A stretch of DNA of 64,000 nt from positions 248,001 to 312,000 of the forward strand of contig NZ_JAIOAO010000002.1 in assembly GCF_021190955.1 (NCBI RefSeq), read 5' to 3'. This document shows, piece after piece, positions 46,138 to 55,357 of this stretch (positions are counted from its first letter, which is position 1; each line of letters starts with the position of its first letter). The position numbers were made by a program, and so were the translations under genes. This stretch comes from Parachryseolinea silvisoli (GTDB lineage: Bacteria > Bacteroidota > Bacteroidia > Cytophagales > Cyclobacteriaceae). The notes below the pieces were generated by a model that saw nothing but the letters and a program-made list of their open reading frames with translations, was not told the origin of the DNA and searched no databases.

Positions 46138-47061
46138 ATGACGATGTTGTTATCCTTTATCTTGATTGCCTTGAGCTTCTGTCAGGAAATGCTGCCAGGG
46201 CCAGGCAAGGGAATTGTATATTTCTCCACTGACAATGGTCGAACATGGGAGAATACGAGTGCCGGACTTCCCGACGATATTTTTTTATCGGATATAGCCG
46301 CCGCCCCCGGATTCCTGGGCTTATCGACAAAACAACATGGCATCTTTCTGTTCAATTTTGCCAAAAACGAATGGTCAGCGCTGCCCACTATTCCATCGGC
46401 CGATGAAATAAACGCGCTTTACTTTCATCAAGGCAAGATTCTGGCGGGTACCAAAAACAACGGGCTATTCATTTCATCAGACTTGGGCAAAACCTGGGTT
46501 TCTTTTAGTCGCGGCTTAAAAAACCTGACGATCCGGAAACTTACCGATCTCGAACATAAGGTTTACGCCGGAACCAACGGGGGACTATACGTCCTTCAGG
46601 AATCCACCAATCAGTGGATTCCTGAGCATGAGGAAAACGGACTGCAGGTAAATGGCATGCGGGCACTTGACGGTGACCTTTATGCCGGCACCAATCGGGG
46701 TGTGTTTAAAAAAAGCAAAGGCGGACAGGATTGGAAACAAATCATGCCGGGTCGTTCCTTGCACAATCTTGGCGTGGATCGTAAAAACATTTATGCGCTT
46801 ACATATAGTGAGCTTTTCATTTCGACCGACAAAGGTGCGTCGTGGAAAAGTGATCAAACCGGTATGCCTCCGAAATATACATTCCAGGTGATTGAAAAAG
46901 ACAATACGTTATTAGCAGGTCAGTGGGATGGTGTCTATATAAAACGAGGCTTGCAGGGTTGGGCATTATCCAACCAAGGGCTTCCGAAGGATCTTCCTGT
47001 CCTGGAGCTGGTTGTCAATGGGAATACTATTGTTGCGGGGAGCTCGCAATGGTCGCAGTAA
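46138..47061 (+). CDS. BNR/sialidase-like beta-propeller protein
   Basis: The 307-residue protein has a short N-terminal signal-like segment and then repeated units ending in Asp-box-like motifs such as YFSTDNGRTWENTSAG, FISSDLGKTWVSFSRG, VFKKSKGGQDWKQI and FISTDKGASWKSDQTG. This predicts a beta-propeller like the PSII-stability-factor/sialidase-like family. No catalytic residues for sialidase are evident. It is probably periplasmic or on the surface and serves binding. Confidence 0.8.
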   Translation: MTMLLSFILIALSFCQEMLPGPGKGIVYFSTDNGRTWENTSAGLPDDIFLSDIAAAPGFLGLSTKQHGIFLFNFAKNEWSALPTIPSADEINALYFHQGKILAGTKNNGLFISSDLGKTWVSFSRGLKNLTIRKLTDLEHKVYAGTNGGLYVLQESTNQWIPEHEENGLQVNGMRALDGDLYAGTNRGVFKKSKGGQDWKQIMPGRSLHNLGVDRKNIYALTYSELFISTDKGASWKSDQTGMPPKYTFQVIEKDNTLLAGQWDGVYIKRGLQGWALSNQGLPKDLPVLELVVNGNTIVAGSSQWSQ

Positions 47062-47088
47062 GCGCCGGATGGAAGGGTAAGCTGAGAT

Positions 47089-47877
47089 TTATTCTATCCA
47101 TATATTTCCTGCTGCGTACGTTCTGGCTTTTCCTGCGATTATGACCCGGCTGCCTCTATTCTGACAAAATAGCTCCCCTACCCGAGAAGAAATCTGCCTG
47201 GCATATAACTGCTCTTTTTGAAGCCTTTCCGACCAAAAGGGTATAAGCGAGCAGTGCGCGGAACCCGTTACGGGATCTTCCAAAATGGATGCTTGTGGCG
47301 TAAAGTACCGGGATACAAAATCGCATGTGTCTCCTTTTGCCGTTATGATCACTCCACCAGGATTTAGGTTTATCCGGTCAAATGTCTGCCGATTGATCTT
47401 TATCTGGCTAACATCGGACTGGCTATTGTACACCAGAACGTAATCCCTGGATTTGAGAACTTCCCGCGGCTGTACGCTTAGTGACTTCGAAATGATCTCG
47501 GGTAAGTCGGCGGGTACGGGCATACGCGATGGAAAGTCCAGGCTATAAAGATCTTTCTGGAATGCTACGATTAACTCTCCGCTCAGTGTTTGAAATACAA
47601 CTTTTTCGCCCGTATAGCCAAGCAATGTTTTCAGGCAGTGTGCCGTTGCCAGGGTAGCGTGCCCACATAAGTCCATTTCAATGTCTGGCGTAAACCATCG
47701 CAGGTGAAACTTGTCGCCGTTACGTAAAAAAAAAGCAGTCTCTGCCACGGCATTTTCCTGGGCTATTTTCAAAAGTGTTTCGTCGGGAAGCCAGGCATCC
47801 AGGGGAACGACGCAGGCTGGATTGCCCTGGAAGACTTTATCGGTAAAAGCATCTATCTGATACAGTTCTAGTTTCAT
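47089..47877 (-). CDS. PhzF-family isomerase/epimerase
   Basis: The 262-residue protein shows the family's two-lobed pattern: QIDAFTDKVFQGNPACVVPL, the catalytic Glu in NAVAETAFFL, FTPDIEMDLCGHATLATAH, and near the end DPVTGSAHCSLIPFW. PhzF relatives are isomerases acting on small carboxylic acids. Only a stand-alone copy is present, with no phenazine genes, so phenazine synthesis is not implied. Confidence 0.93.
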   Translation of the reverse strand: MKLELYQIDAFTDKVFQGNPACVVPLDAWLPDETLLKIAQENAVAETAFFLRNGDKFHLRWFTPDIEMDLCGHATLATAHCLKTLLGYTGEKVVFQTLSGELIVAFQKDLYSLDFPSRMPVPADLPEIISKSLSVQPREVLKSRDYVLVYNSQSDVSQIKINRQTFDRINLNPGGVIITAKGDTCDFVSRYFTPQASILEDPVTGSAHCSLIPFWSERLQKEQLYARQISSRVGELFCQNRGSRVIIAGKARTYAAGNIWIE

Positions 47878-47999
47878 GTCTGAAAAGTGTTTGTCTCTGC
47901 CACGAATAAAACAAGAAAAATCGTTTTCGGGTTAACTGTAGAGAGAAAACCACGCATTTACGACGTGGATTTTGAAGGCACGGAATCGAATTTAAATTT

Positions 48000-48007
48000 T
48001 ATCTTTG
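48000..48007 (+). promoter_or_regulatory. TAnnTTTG promoter -7 element (TATCTTTG)
   Basis: TATCTTTG lies 24 bp before the DUF808 start codon. A TTTG at 47971-47974 could be the -33 box, but the 25-bp spacer is slightly long. Confidence 0.45.
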
Positions 48008-48031
48008 CTGCCGTTTGGGAACGATAGCACT

Positions 48032-48901
48032 ATGGCGTCAGGTTTTTTTTCTGTTCTGGATGATTTAGCGGCGTTGATGGATGACGTTGCTGTAGCAAGC
48101 AAGATAGCCACGCGTAAAACGGCTGGGATATTGGGCGACGACCTGGCCGTCAATGCGGAGAAGGCCACAGGGTTTATGGCTTCACGTGAGCTGCCTGTGC
48201 TATGGGCGATTACAAAAGGCTCTTTTATTAATAAGGTTATAATCGTTCCCATTGCTTTATTGTTAAATGCCTTTTTCCCGACCGCTATTATCGTCAGCTT
48301 GGTGTTAGGAGGGATCTACTTGGCATATGAAGGCGTGGAGAAGATTATTGAATATCTTTTTCACCGTTCAAAGGCGGGTCATGAAGTAATAGAAGAGCAT
48401 GATGAAAACAACAGTTCTTCCGAAAAAGCAAAAATTAAATCTGCTATCACCACCGACTTTATCCTCTCTGTTGAGATTGTCATTATTGCATTGGGATCTG
48501 TTTTAGATAAAAGCCTAACCATGCAAATCATTATTGTTTGCATTGTTTCACTTCTGGCGACGATTGGTGTTTATGGGCTCGTGGCGCTCATTGTCCGGAT
48601 GGATGATATCGGTTATAAACTCATTAAACATTCATCCGACAAAGGAATTGTATCACAACTCGGCCATGTAATGGTTAAGTCGCTCCCGATCATCATTAAG
48701 TTTATTGGTTTCATCGGCACCATCGCCTTGATTTTGGTTTCTGGTGGAATTTTTGTCCACAACATTGATTATCTACATCATCTTTTCCCTGAGATGCCGA
48801 CGACCATTAAAGAGTTTGTGATGGGACTGGCCGCAGGGCTCATTGTAGTCGCTTTCGTGAGCGGCGGGAAGAAGATATTCTCGTTGTTGAAACGGGATTA
48901 G
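48032..48901 (+). CDS. DUF808 family membrane protein (YedI-like)
   Basis: The start MASGFFSVLDDLAALMDDVA at 48032 gives 289 residues and matches the E. coli YedI pattern (VASKIATRKTAGILGDDLAVNAEKATG, then RELPVLWAITKGSFINKVIIVP). About six membrane helices follow. The family is conserved but its function is not established. Confidence 0.92.
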   Translation: MASGFFSVLDDLAALMDDVAVASKIATRKTAGILGDDLAVNAEKATGFMASRELPVLWAITKGSFINKVIIVPIALLLNAFFPTAIIVSLVLGGIYLAYEGVEKIIEYLFHRSKAGHEVIEEHDENNSSSEKAKIKSAITTDFILSVEIVIIALGSVLDKSLTMQIIIVCIVSLLATIGVYGLVALIVRMDDIGYKLIKHSSDKGIVSQLGHVMVKSLPIIIKFIGFIGTIALILVSGGIFVHNIDYLHHLFPEMPTTIKEFVMGLAAGLIVVAFVSGGKKIFSLLKRD

Positions 48902-48926
48902 AGCAGCGAACAATAGCATAGCCGTC

Positions 48927-49154
48927 ATGAGCCGATCCTATAAAAAGATTCCAAAGCAGGGTATTAGTACGTCCACGACTGAAAAAGAGGACAAACGGGA
49001 AGCAAACAGAACGCTGAGAAGGGTGACAAAAGATCAAGTACAAAAGGGAGCCGAGGTATTTGCTACCTTGCGGGAGGTATCAAATGTCTGGAGCTTTGGG
49101 AAGGACGGCAAGGTCTTTTTGAAACAGCCTACGGAGAAAGATATGCGGAAATAA
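48927..49154 (+). CDS. small basic hypothetical protein, 75 aa
   Basis: The sequence is basic and predicted partly disordered at the start (MSRSYKKIPKQGISTSTTEK), then helical (EANRTLRRVTKDQVQKGAEV). It lies 25 bp after the DUF808 gene and is probably co-transcribed. I do not recognise a function. MSRSxKK starts occur in several small phage- or defence-associated proteins, but that alone shows nothing. Confidence 0.6.
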   Translation: MSRSYKKIPKQGISTSTTEKEDKREANRTLRRVTKDQVQKGAEVFATLREVSNVWSFGKDGKVFLKQPTEKDMRK

Positions 49155-49161
49155 GATCTTC

Positions 49162-49180
49162 GCCTATTTACCAAATAGGC
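49162..49180. terminator. possible bidirectional terminator
   Basis: GCCTATTT (49162-49169) and AAATAGGC (49173-49180) are perfect inverted copies around ACC, at the junction of two convergent genes. The hairpin overlaps the end of the minus-strand gene. Confidence 0.5.
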
Positions 49181-49803
49181 TTCAAATCTTCTTCAGTAGC
49201 CTTGACTGTATATTTAGCGAAGTTCTTCTCCCGGTGTTCCACGAGATCAAACTCGCAGGCATCCGCGACCAGTAATTCATCAATCAAAGAAAGTCTGTCT
49301 TTAATGTCACAAAACGTGACAGGAAGTCCGGTCAATCTTTCTTCCAGAATCTTACTATTATACTTTTTAGGAATCCTAAAAATCGAATCCCCCACGATCT
49401 CGGGAATTGTGTAGGCAATTTCAAACTTCAAGAGCTTGTCGATTATCACCCAACGTTTATTTATGCGCGTGATCTGAATGTCATACCTTTTCGCAGGGTC
49501 AAATTCGCGCTTATATTTTTTTATCCTGATTTCTGCCGCTAGCCATTTTTCCAATGTTGCCCGGGCTTGCTCAAACGACAGCCCGCTTCCAAACGGAATA
49601 ATTCTGTTATCTCGCTTTACTATAAACGTGTATCCCTGCCCTACGGTCATTTTAGAAAAGTCACCTGTTTCCAGGAATGCTTTTGTATGGCATACAAAGC
49701 TGAAAAAGTCCTCCTCGTCAACAATACTCCGCTGATCTACGGCATACTCATTGCCAAACTGTTTAATAGCATAGTTCCTCGCTTCCTGAAAATAGTCTGC
49801 CAT
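49168..49803 (-). CDS. YrhB/Imm35-like domain protein
   Basis: The start MADYFQEARNYAIKQFGNEY at 49803 gives 211 residues; the frame is open further upstream to 49941 but that part is not protein-like. Residues about 50-100 (FIVKRDNRIIPFGSGLSFEQ) resemble the YrhB/Imm35 small domain found in some immunity proteins. The remainder is charged and unrecognised. No toxin gene is visible alongside, so an immunity role is only a possibility. Confidence 0.55.
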   Translation of the reverse strand: MADYFQEARNYAIKQFGNEYAVDQRSIVDEEDFFSFVCHTKAFLETGDFSKMTVGQGYTFIVKRDNRIIPFGSGLSFEQARATLEKWLAAEIRIKKYKREFDPAKRYDIQITRINKRWVIIDKLLKFEIAYTIPEIVGDSIFRIPKKYNSKILEERLTGLPVTFCDIKDRLSLIDELLVADACEFDLVEHREKNFAKYTVKATEEDLKPIW

Positions 49804-49933
49804 ACCTACCACTTTACTGCAAAAGTAAATTTCTCCCGACAATTCAGGAAGCGATTTTGAAGGACAAAAATCGAAAGGCAACTGTATGAGCCGACTTCCA
49901 GAGTACATCGGAGTAGCCAGATCAATGTTCCTG

Positions 49934-50152
49934 TCAAGCATTCCTTTTGAAGATCTGGTGAATCACCGCGTCTATGAAAGGCAAGCCAACAAAGACCATC
50001 CACGGCACTAATACAACAGTCAGTAGGAATGTTCGCTGGTATAACGGTAGCGCTGACAGCGCCGGACCGAACACCGAGAGGAACAAGGTTATGGAGGGGA
50101 AGATGACGACCCATATTTTCAGGGTCATCATCCATTTCATTTTTATCTTCAT
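49934..50152 (-). CDS. small two-helix membrane protein, 72 aa
   Basis: The protein has a basic start (MKIKMKWMMTLK) and two hydrophobic helices (WVVIFPSITLFLSVFGPAL, FLLTVVLVPWMVFVGLPFI). Similar 70-residue membrane proteins occur next to SDR genes in other bacteria. It lies 11 bp after the SDR gene at 50164 and is probably in the same operon. The function is unknown. Confidence 0.7.
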   Translation of the reverse strand: MKIKMKWMMTLKIWVVIFPSITLFLSVFGPALSALPLYQRTFLLTVVLVPWMVFVGLPFIDAVIHQIFKRNA

Positions 50153-50163
50153 CGGGCGTTATT

Positions 50164-50769
50164 CTAGTGGGGTGTAATTACCTGGCCGGTATTTGCGCCA
50201 AAGACGCTCTTGCGGAAACCATACTCCAGTTGTTTCATGGTGACGGGGATGTCCTGGAAGAACGGGAAGTATTGTGGCGAGTTCTCAATTACCGTGGGGC
50301 TTACGGCGTTGATGCGAACGCCATTTTCCAGTTCAATGGCAGCGGCGCGCACGAAGGCTTCGACTGCGCCGTTGGCGGCGGAGGCATTGGCGAAGTTCAT
50401 GACGGGTTCATGTGTTAATGCGCCTGTGATGAGCGTGAATGATCCTTTGGGATTAATGTGATGTTGACCGATCAGCACCAAATTGATTTGGCCCATCAGT
50501 TTGCCTTCCAGGCCTTTGCGGAATTCCTTGTCGGTCATGTTTTTCCAGGGGCCAACATATGTCGGGCCTGCCGTGCAGATCAGTGCGTCAAACGAGCCTG
50601 TCTTTTTAAATAAACTCTCGATGGACTCCGTCGACGTGATGTCCACCTGAAAGTCTCCCCCTTTTGTACCGACCCGGATGACTTCGTGCTCTCTTTCAAA
50701 GGCACCGGCCAGGTATTTGCCCATTGTTCCTGTGGCGCCTACGATAATGATCTTCTTTTTTGCTTTCAT
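50164..50769 (-). CDS. short SDR-family protein lacking the canonical Tyr-x3-Lys
   Basis: The start MKAKKKIIIVGATGTMGKYL at 50769 gives 201 residues with a Rossmann glycine motif (GATGTMGK). LICTAG takes the NNAG position and SFTLITGAL holds the strand-5 Ser/Thr region. Where Tyr-x3-Lys is expected the sequence reads ASAANGAVEAF, so the catalytic pair is missing. This atypical subgroup may bind NAD(P) for another purpose or use another residue. Confidence 0.85.
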   Translation of the reverse strand: MKAKKKIIIVGATGTMGKYLAGAFEREHEVIRVGTKGGDFQVDITSTESIESLFKKTGSFDALICTAGPTYVGPWKNMTDKEFRKGLEGKLMGQINLVLIGQHHINPKGSFTLITGALTHEPVMNFANASAANGAVEAFVRAAAIELENGVRINAVSPTVIENSPQYFPFFQDIPVTMKQLEYGFRKSVFGANTGQVITPH

Positions 50770-51007
50770 GCTGTTGAATATTGATTCGTATGCAAAACTA
50801 CTTCTCCACATTCACAGCCGTATAGGACAAAAATTGAATTGAATAGGACAAACGCCTAGACCACCAGTCATTACCTGGGTTAAATATTATACCGCACAAT
50901 AATTAGACCGTACCGTTCAATAACTGATACCGTCCGTTGCATCAGTCGTTTGTACCTTCCCTCCGTTGCCGGTGCCCCCGATCGGCTATAATTTAAACTC
51001 AACCGAT

Positions 51008-52570
51008 ATGAAGAGAATTTTAACCAACAGATTCGCATTGATAACAGCCGTTGTGCTGTTGTGCGTCGCCGCTCATGCTCAAACCCCTCCCGCCACCTGG
51101 CAGGAACATTGGTTTGAACACAACCAGGTTTTGAACCGTGTCTATTATGACAACGACCTGGCTGTGTATTACGATAACAACGTAAGCTCTACTGTTACGT
51201 GGCCCTTTCAATATATGGGCGACGTCTGGCGTTACACCAAAAGCGTATATGGGAACTATGGTACCGAAAACCGCCTGTACGCCATCTTTCACACCGGCCG
51301 CTACAGCGGTGGACATCCCTCCACGTACTTCGACGCTGGACACGACAATCGAAACGTGACAGACTGCGGTCCGGGTCCCTGGACAAGCGGCGCCGGAAAC
51401 GATCTGGACCTGACTACACATGAAGTAGCCCACATCGTGGAGGGTGCTTCCAAAGGCATTCATGGCTCGCCGCACCGTCCGCTATGGGGTGATAGCAAAT
51501 GGGCTGAGATTTTCAACTACGATGTTTATGTAGGACTGGGACGTACAAACGATGTAACCCGCTGGTACAACCTGATGATCAACAACAGCGATAACTTTCC
51601 AAGGACTAACACTTACTGGTTCCGCGACTGGTTCTATCCGATCTATGCCAACCATGGTGGTACGGCGCTACTGAACAATTACTTTGTGCTGCTGGCACAG
51701 CACTTCCCGAAGAACGGCAACAATTATGCGCGCGATATGAACTGGGGTGAGTTTGTGCATTTCTGGAGCGGTGCTGCCAATGCTAACCTGAAAGCACAGG
51801 CAACGCTTGCTTTTGGATGGCCGGCCGAATGGGAAGCACAATTCATTCAAGCGCAATATCAATTCCCATTCCCCTACTCCAATACGGTCAATAACGGCAA
51901 CGACATTACCAACCTGGGTGGAAGCGTTAGCGCCCAGTATAGCGACTCACCAGCGGCAGAAGGCGTTGGCAATCTCATTGACAACAGCCATACGACCAAG
52001 TATCTGACGTTTCATAACTCGGCGTGGGTACAATATCAAGCCACTACCAACTATGTCGTTGATCGCTACAGTGTCACTTCGGCCAACGATGCCGTGGAGC
52101 GCGATCCGCTGAGCTGGACGCTCCAAGGCAGCACGAATGGTACCACTTGGGTGAATCTGGATACACGCAGTGGTGAAGACTTTCCCTACCGCTATCAGAA
52201 GCGTGTTTTTACATTCACTAACAGCACCGCGTACCGCTACTATCGTCTGACGTTCACCAACAACAGCGGCTCCCTCCTTCAGTTGGCAGAGCTGGAATTC
52301 TTTGAAAAAGGAACGGCTGCGGCGGCAACGGCTAAAACTACTGTTACGAGCGCCCTATACCCTAACCCGTCGACTGACAAGGTTGTGGTGAGCTTTGAGG
52401 GCAAACAGGCCACGCTTACGATCACCGATGCGCAGGGCCACAAGGTGGTTCCGACTAAAGCTGTAGGCTCGGGTGAAGCCATCAACCTGTCGCACTTGAA
52501 AGAAGGAGTGTACCTGATTCACCTGGAAGTAGACGGTGTAACAAAAACTGAACGGCTACTTAAAAAATAA
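51008..52570 (+). CDS. secreted HExxH metallopeptidase-like protein with discoidin and T9SS sorting domains
   Basis: The start MKRILTNRFALITAVVLLCV at 51008 gives 520 residues with a signal peptide ending AHAQ. The catalytic-looking part has THEVAHIVEGASKG (zinc His pair and Glu near 138) and WAEIFNYDVY about 28 residues later, a possible third ligand. A discoidin (F5/8 type C) domain spans about 310-425 and a T9SS type A sorting domain the last 75 residues (LYPNPSTDKVVVSFEGK ... RLLKK). The protein should be exported and act on an extracellular protein or glycoprotein. I cannot name the peptidase family. Confidence 0.82.
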   Translation: MKRILTNRFALITAVVLLCVAAHAQTPPATWQEHWFEHNQVLNRVYYDNDLAVYYDNNVSSTVTWPFQYMGDVWRYTKSVYGNYGTENRLYAIFHTGRYSGGHPSTYFDAGHDNRNVTDCGPGPWTSGAGNDLDLTTHEVAHIVEGASKGIHGSPHRPLWGDSKWAEIFNYDVYVGLGRTNDVTRWYNLMINNSDNFPRTNTYWFRDWFYPIYANHGGTALLNNYFVLLAQHFPKNGNNYARDMNWGEFVHFWSGAANANLKAQATLAFGWPAEWEAQFIQAQYQFPFPYSNTVNNGNDITNLGGSVSAQYSDSPAAEGVGNLIDNSHTTKYLTFHNSAWVQYQATTNYVVDRYSVTSANDAVERDPLSWTLQGSTNGTTWVNLDTRSGEDFPYRYQKRVFTFTNSTAYRYYRLTFTNNSGSLLQLAELEFFEKGTAAAATAKTTVTSALYPNPSTDKVVVSFEGKQATLTITDAQGHKVVPTKAVGSGEAINLSHLKEGVYLIHLEVDGVTKTERLLKK

Positions 52571-52579
52571 TACGATGAA

Positions 52580-52614
52580 AAAGGCATGGAGCTTTTAATA
52601 AGCTCCATGCCTTT
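52580..52614 (+). terminator. rho-independent terminator, perfect 15-bp stem
   Basis: AAAGGCATGGAGCTT (52580-52594) and AAGCTCCATGCCTTT (52600-52614) pair perfectly around a 5-nt loop, 9 bp after the metallopeptidase stop. Confidence 0.88.
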
Positions 52615-52635
52615 CGTGTGAGCTCCGCGATATTC

Positions 52636-53805
52636 ATGATGATCTGTTTGGCACATATTTCAAAACTGGGCTTTCATGCCTACATTTCAGCAGGTTTACT
52701 CGTAGTATTTATGCTGTCATACAAATTTCGACGCAATATATTCCAGATCATTTCTTTTGGTGTGATCTGGGGCATTGCGGGTATCGTGTATAGCTTCCTC
52801 GAAAAAGGGATTCTCGGGAATCTAACGTATTATCCCGGCACGGGAAATCCGTATCAGTTCGAAGCCACTATTCTTGCCACGCTGCTGTCGACGAGCTTGC
52901 TCGGATTGGCGTTTGGTACTGTCGAGGCCCTGTATCTGCATGGATTGTTTAGCAGCATGAGTCTGGCCAGGAAGATCGCATTCAAAACGCTGCTTTACCT
53001 GGTTATTGTCGTTGTGATCCTGCTCATCATCACAACCGTCTATAATGCCACGGTGCTTGACACTCATATTCTCGATGCACGGGTTCTACACCATGTCAAG
53101 CTCTTCGTTTCCCACTACGCGTTCTGGAGTGTCGAGGCTTACATCGCCGCCATCATTGTTATATCCCTGTTTTATCTGGAAGTAAGTGAAAATCTCGGCC
53201 AGGCGGTGCTCCTTAATTTTCTGACGGGCCGATATCATACGCCCCGGGAGGAAGAAAGGATATTTATGTTCGTGGACATGAAGTCGTCGACAACGATCGC
53301 TGAGAAAATAGGACACCTGAAATATTTCGACATGCTGAAGGCCTATTTTTCCGACTTGTCAGACCCCATCCTGCGTCATGAAGGCGAGATTTATCAATAT
53401 GTAGGGGATGAAGTTGTTATTTCATGGCGCATGAAGAAGGGATTAAAAGATGCCCACTGCGTTCAGTGCTTTTATGCTATGCAATCGGCGCTCGAACATC
53501 AAAAAGAAGAATACCTGAAAAAGTTCGGAGTGTTCCCGACATTTAAAGCGGGACTTCACTTCGGCAAAGTAACCACGGGAGAAATAGGCGTTATCAAGAA
53601 GGATATCATTTTTACTGGCGACGTTCTGAATGCCACGGCGCGGATACAGTCGCTTTGCAATAGTTATAACGTTGACATCTTGGTTTCCGGACCGCTCGTG
53701 CACAGCCTTGATCTTTCGAGCCGGTTTTACATTCAGCCTTTGGGAGAAAGTGAGCTGCGGGGCCGCGACGAGAAAGTAGCGTTGTTTACTCTTCGCCCTA
53801 CTTAA
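52636..53805 (+). CDS. membrane-bound class III adenylate/guanylate cyclase
   Basis: The ATG at 52636 gives 389 residues; a GTG at 52618 is in frame but abuts the terminator. About six membrane helices fill residues 1-190. The C-terminal cyclase domain has the two metal-binding Asp in FVDMKSSTTIAEKIG (near 213) and YVGDEVVISW (near 257), then GLHFGKVTTGEIG and TGDVLNATARIQS. It should make cAMP or cGMP in response to a membrane signal. Substrate choice cannot be read with certainty. The Crp/Fnr gene at 54694 could respond, but that is a guess. Confidence 0.92.
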   Translation: MMICLAHISKLGFHAYISAGLLVVFMLSYKFRRNIFQIISFGVIWGIAGIVYSFLEKGILGNLTYYPGTGNPYQFEATILATLLSTSLLGLAFGTVEALYLHGLFSSMSLARKIAFKTLLYLVIVVVILLIITTVYNATVLDTHILDARVLHHVKLFVSHYAFWSVEAYIAAIIVISLFYLEVSENLGQAVLLNFLTGRYHTPREEERIFMFVDMKSSTTIAEKIGHLKYFDMLKAYFSDLSDPILRHEGEIYQYVGDEVVISWRMKKGLKDAHCVQCFYAMQSALEHQKEEYLKKFGVFPTFKAGLHFGKVTTGEIGVIKKDIIFTGDVLNATARIQSLCNSYNVDILVSGPLVHSLDLSSRFYIQPLGESELRGRDEKVALFTLRPT

Positions 53806-53898
53806 AGCAGGCATTTTCATTGCTTACTATTTGAGAGCATCGCGTGATGTATTGAAAGATCAGCCAATTTTAGCAAATTGTCTTTTCATTTATCCATC

Positions 53899-54624
53899 AT
53901 GTGCAGACTACATTCCTCCACGACGGCCATTGCCTTGTTTTTCGTTTTAATCGTTATCAGTTTCCAAGCCCTTGGACAGCTCATGGCGAGTGAAGAGGTT
54001 GATACTACGAAAATCAGAAAATGGGTCCCAAAATTCGAGATGGAATACCAGGGAACTTATCATTTCGGTGATTCAGAAGATGAGTCGGATCTTGTATTGA
54101 TATTCACTGTTGGCAATATCATCGGACAAATAAGATCCGGAAGCTGGTCTTCGGATGGCAATCAATGGATATGGAAATTCGAAAACCTGAGAGATATCAA
54201 AATTGAGGGAAATAAATTCTCTTCTTATCCGTATAGCGGAGAATTTGTCCGATACGATGATAACAATGAATTGCATCGGGGGCTGAAGATCAATAACCCC
54301 TGGAGTTCGTCGCCAGAAAAAGGGCAATGGGAAGTAGGGCTCAAACGTAGAGCTGCCATCGACTATTTTCGCGGAAAGTTTACACAGGCCTCTCTGAGAA
54401 TATTAGACATTGATGAACTAAAAAAAATGACAAAATCCGATCTAAGTTTAATGCGAAACGAGATTTTCGCCCGCTATGGATTCAAATTCAAGGCCGGCGG
54501 AACCGCAGATAAGTATTTCAGATCACAGTCGTGGTACGTGGCACAGTATGAAAATGTCGATATGTTCTTAACGGATATTGAAAGGCAAAATATCGAAACG
54601 ATTCGGAAAATTGAGAAGCCGTGA
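53899..54624 (+). CDS. exported YARHG-domain protein
   Basis: The start MCRLHSSTTAIALFFVLIVI at 53899 yields a signal peptide ending ALGQ and 241 residues in all. The middle is a beta-rich region (MEYQGTYHFGDSEDESDLVL ... IRSGSWSSDGNQWIWKFE). The C-terminal 70 residues are a YARHG domain (LSLMRNEIFARYGFKFKAGG, then YFRSQSWY). YARHG is an extracellular or periplasmic domain of unknown function. The middle part is not assigned. Confidence 0.8.
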   Translation: MCRLHSSTTAIALFFVLIVISFQALGQLMASEEVDTTKIRKWVPKFEMEYQGTYHFGDSEDESDLVLIFTVGNIIGQIRSGSWSSDGNQWIWKFENLRDIKIEGNKFSSYPYSGEFVRYDDNNELHRGLKINNPWSSSPEKGQWEVGLKRRAAIDYFRGKFTQASLRILDIDELKKMTKSDLSLMRNEIFARYGFKFKAGGTADKYFRSQSWYVAQYENVDMFLTDIERQNIETIRKIEKP

Positions 54625-54693
54625 AGGGTTGTGGTCTAATATACATATACCTTACAGACAAAGACGGCTCAAACCAAACCTCATGTCAATTCT

Positions 54694-55266
54694 ATGTTTA
54701 GCACATTTCGAGACAGATTTCCGATTGACGACAAAAAACGGAACGAGTATGTGAGTTATTTTAAACTCATGAAGGTGCCTGCTAAAACCAGACTCCTGGA
54801 GGAAGGTAAGATATCGAAGAAGATGTTTCTTATTGAGACCGGTTGCATTAGGGTATGGTTTAATAATAACGGGAAGGATGTGACTACACAGTTCTTCTTT
54901 GAAAATAATATGGTGGGGTCGATTGAAAGCTTCCGGAAAAATATTCCCAGCCCCGTTACGATTGAAACGATCGAGCCAAGTGTGCTTTGGTGGATCCATA
55001 AAAAGGATCTGGACAAGATCATGGAAGAAATAAAAGAGATCCCTTCGCTGCGTGACATGTTCATCGATGCCATATTCGATCGAACGTACGACTATATGAA
55101 GCAATTCATATCATCCATTAAAGACTCGCCTGAGCAACGTTATCTAAACCTCATCCAGGAAAGGCCCCAGATCATTCGGCGTATCCCTCAGCATTATATT
55201 GCTTCGTACCTGGGCATCACCAAGGTTCATCTGAGCCGTATTAAAAGTAAACTCGCGAAAGGCTGA
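54694..55266 (+). CDS. Crp/Fnr-family transcriptional regulator
   Basis: The 190-residue protein has a cyclic-nucleotide-binding-like beta-roll (LLEEGKISKKMFLIETGCI, TTQFFFENNMVGSIESF) and a C-terminal helix-turn-helix (IPQHYIASYLGITKVHLSRI). No iron-sulphur cysteines of the Fnr type are seen. It lies 91 bp before the reductase gene at 55358, which is probably its target, as is common for this arrangement in Bacteroidota. Confidence 0.93.
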   Translation: MFSTFRDRFPIDDKKRNEYVSYFKLMKVPAKTRLLEEGKISKKMFLIETGCIRVWFNNNGKDVTTQFFFENNMVGSIESFRKNIPSPVTIETIEPSVLWWIHKKDLDKIMEEIKEIPSLRDMFIDAIFDRTYDYMKQFISSIKDSPEQRYLNLIQERPQIIRRIPQHYIASYLGITKVHLSRIKSKLAKG

Positions 55267-55357
55267 TTTGTTAACAAATGTTATCGCGGGAGGGTCTTGG
55301 GCGGCTGTAGTTTTGTCTTGTAATCAGAACATTATTACAACTAAAGCTACTACCATT

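Noticed and set aside
47089-47877. Phenazine biosynthesis locus based on the PhzF homologue
   Set aside because: No other phenazine genes are present. Stand-alone PhzF-like proteins are widespread.
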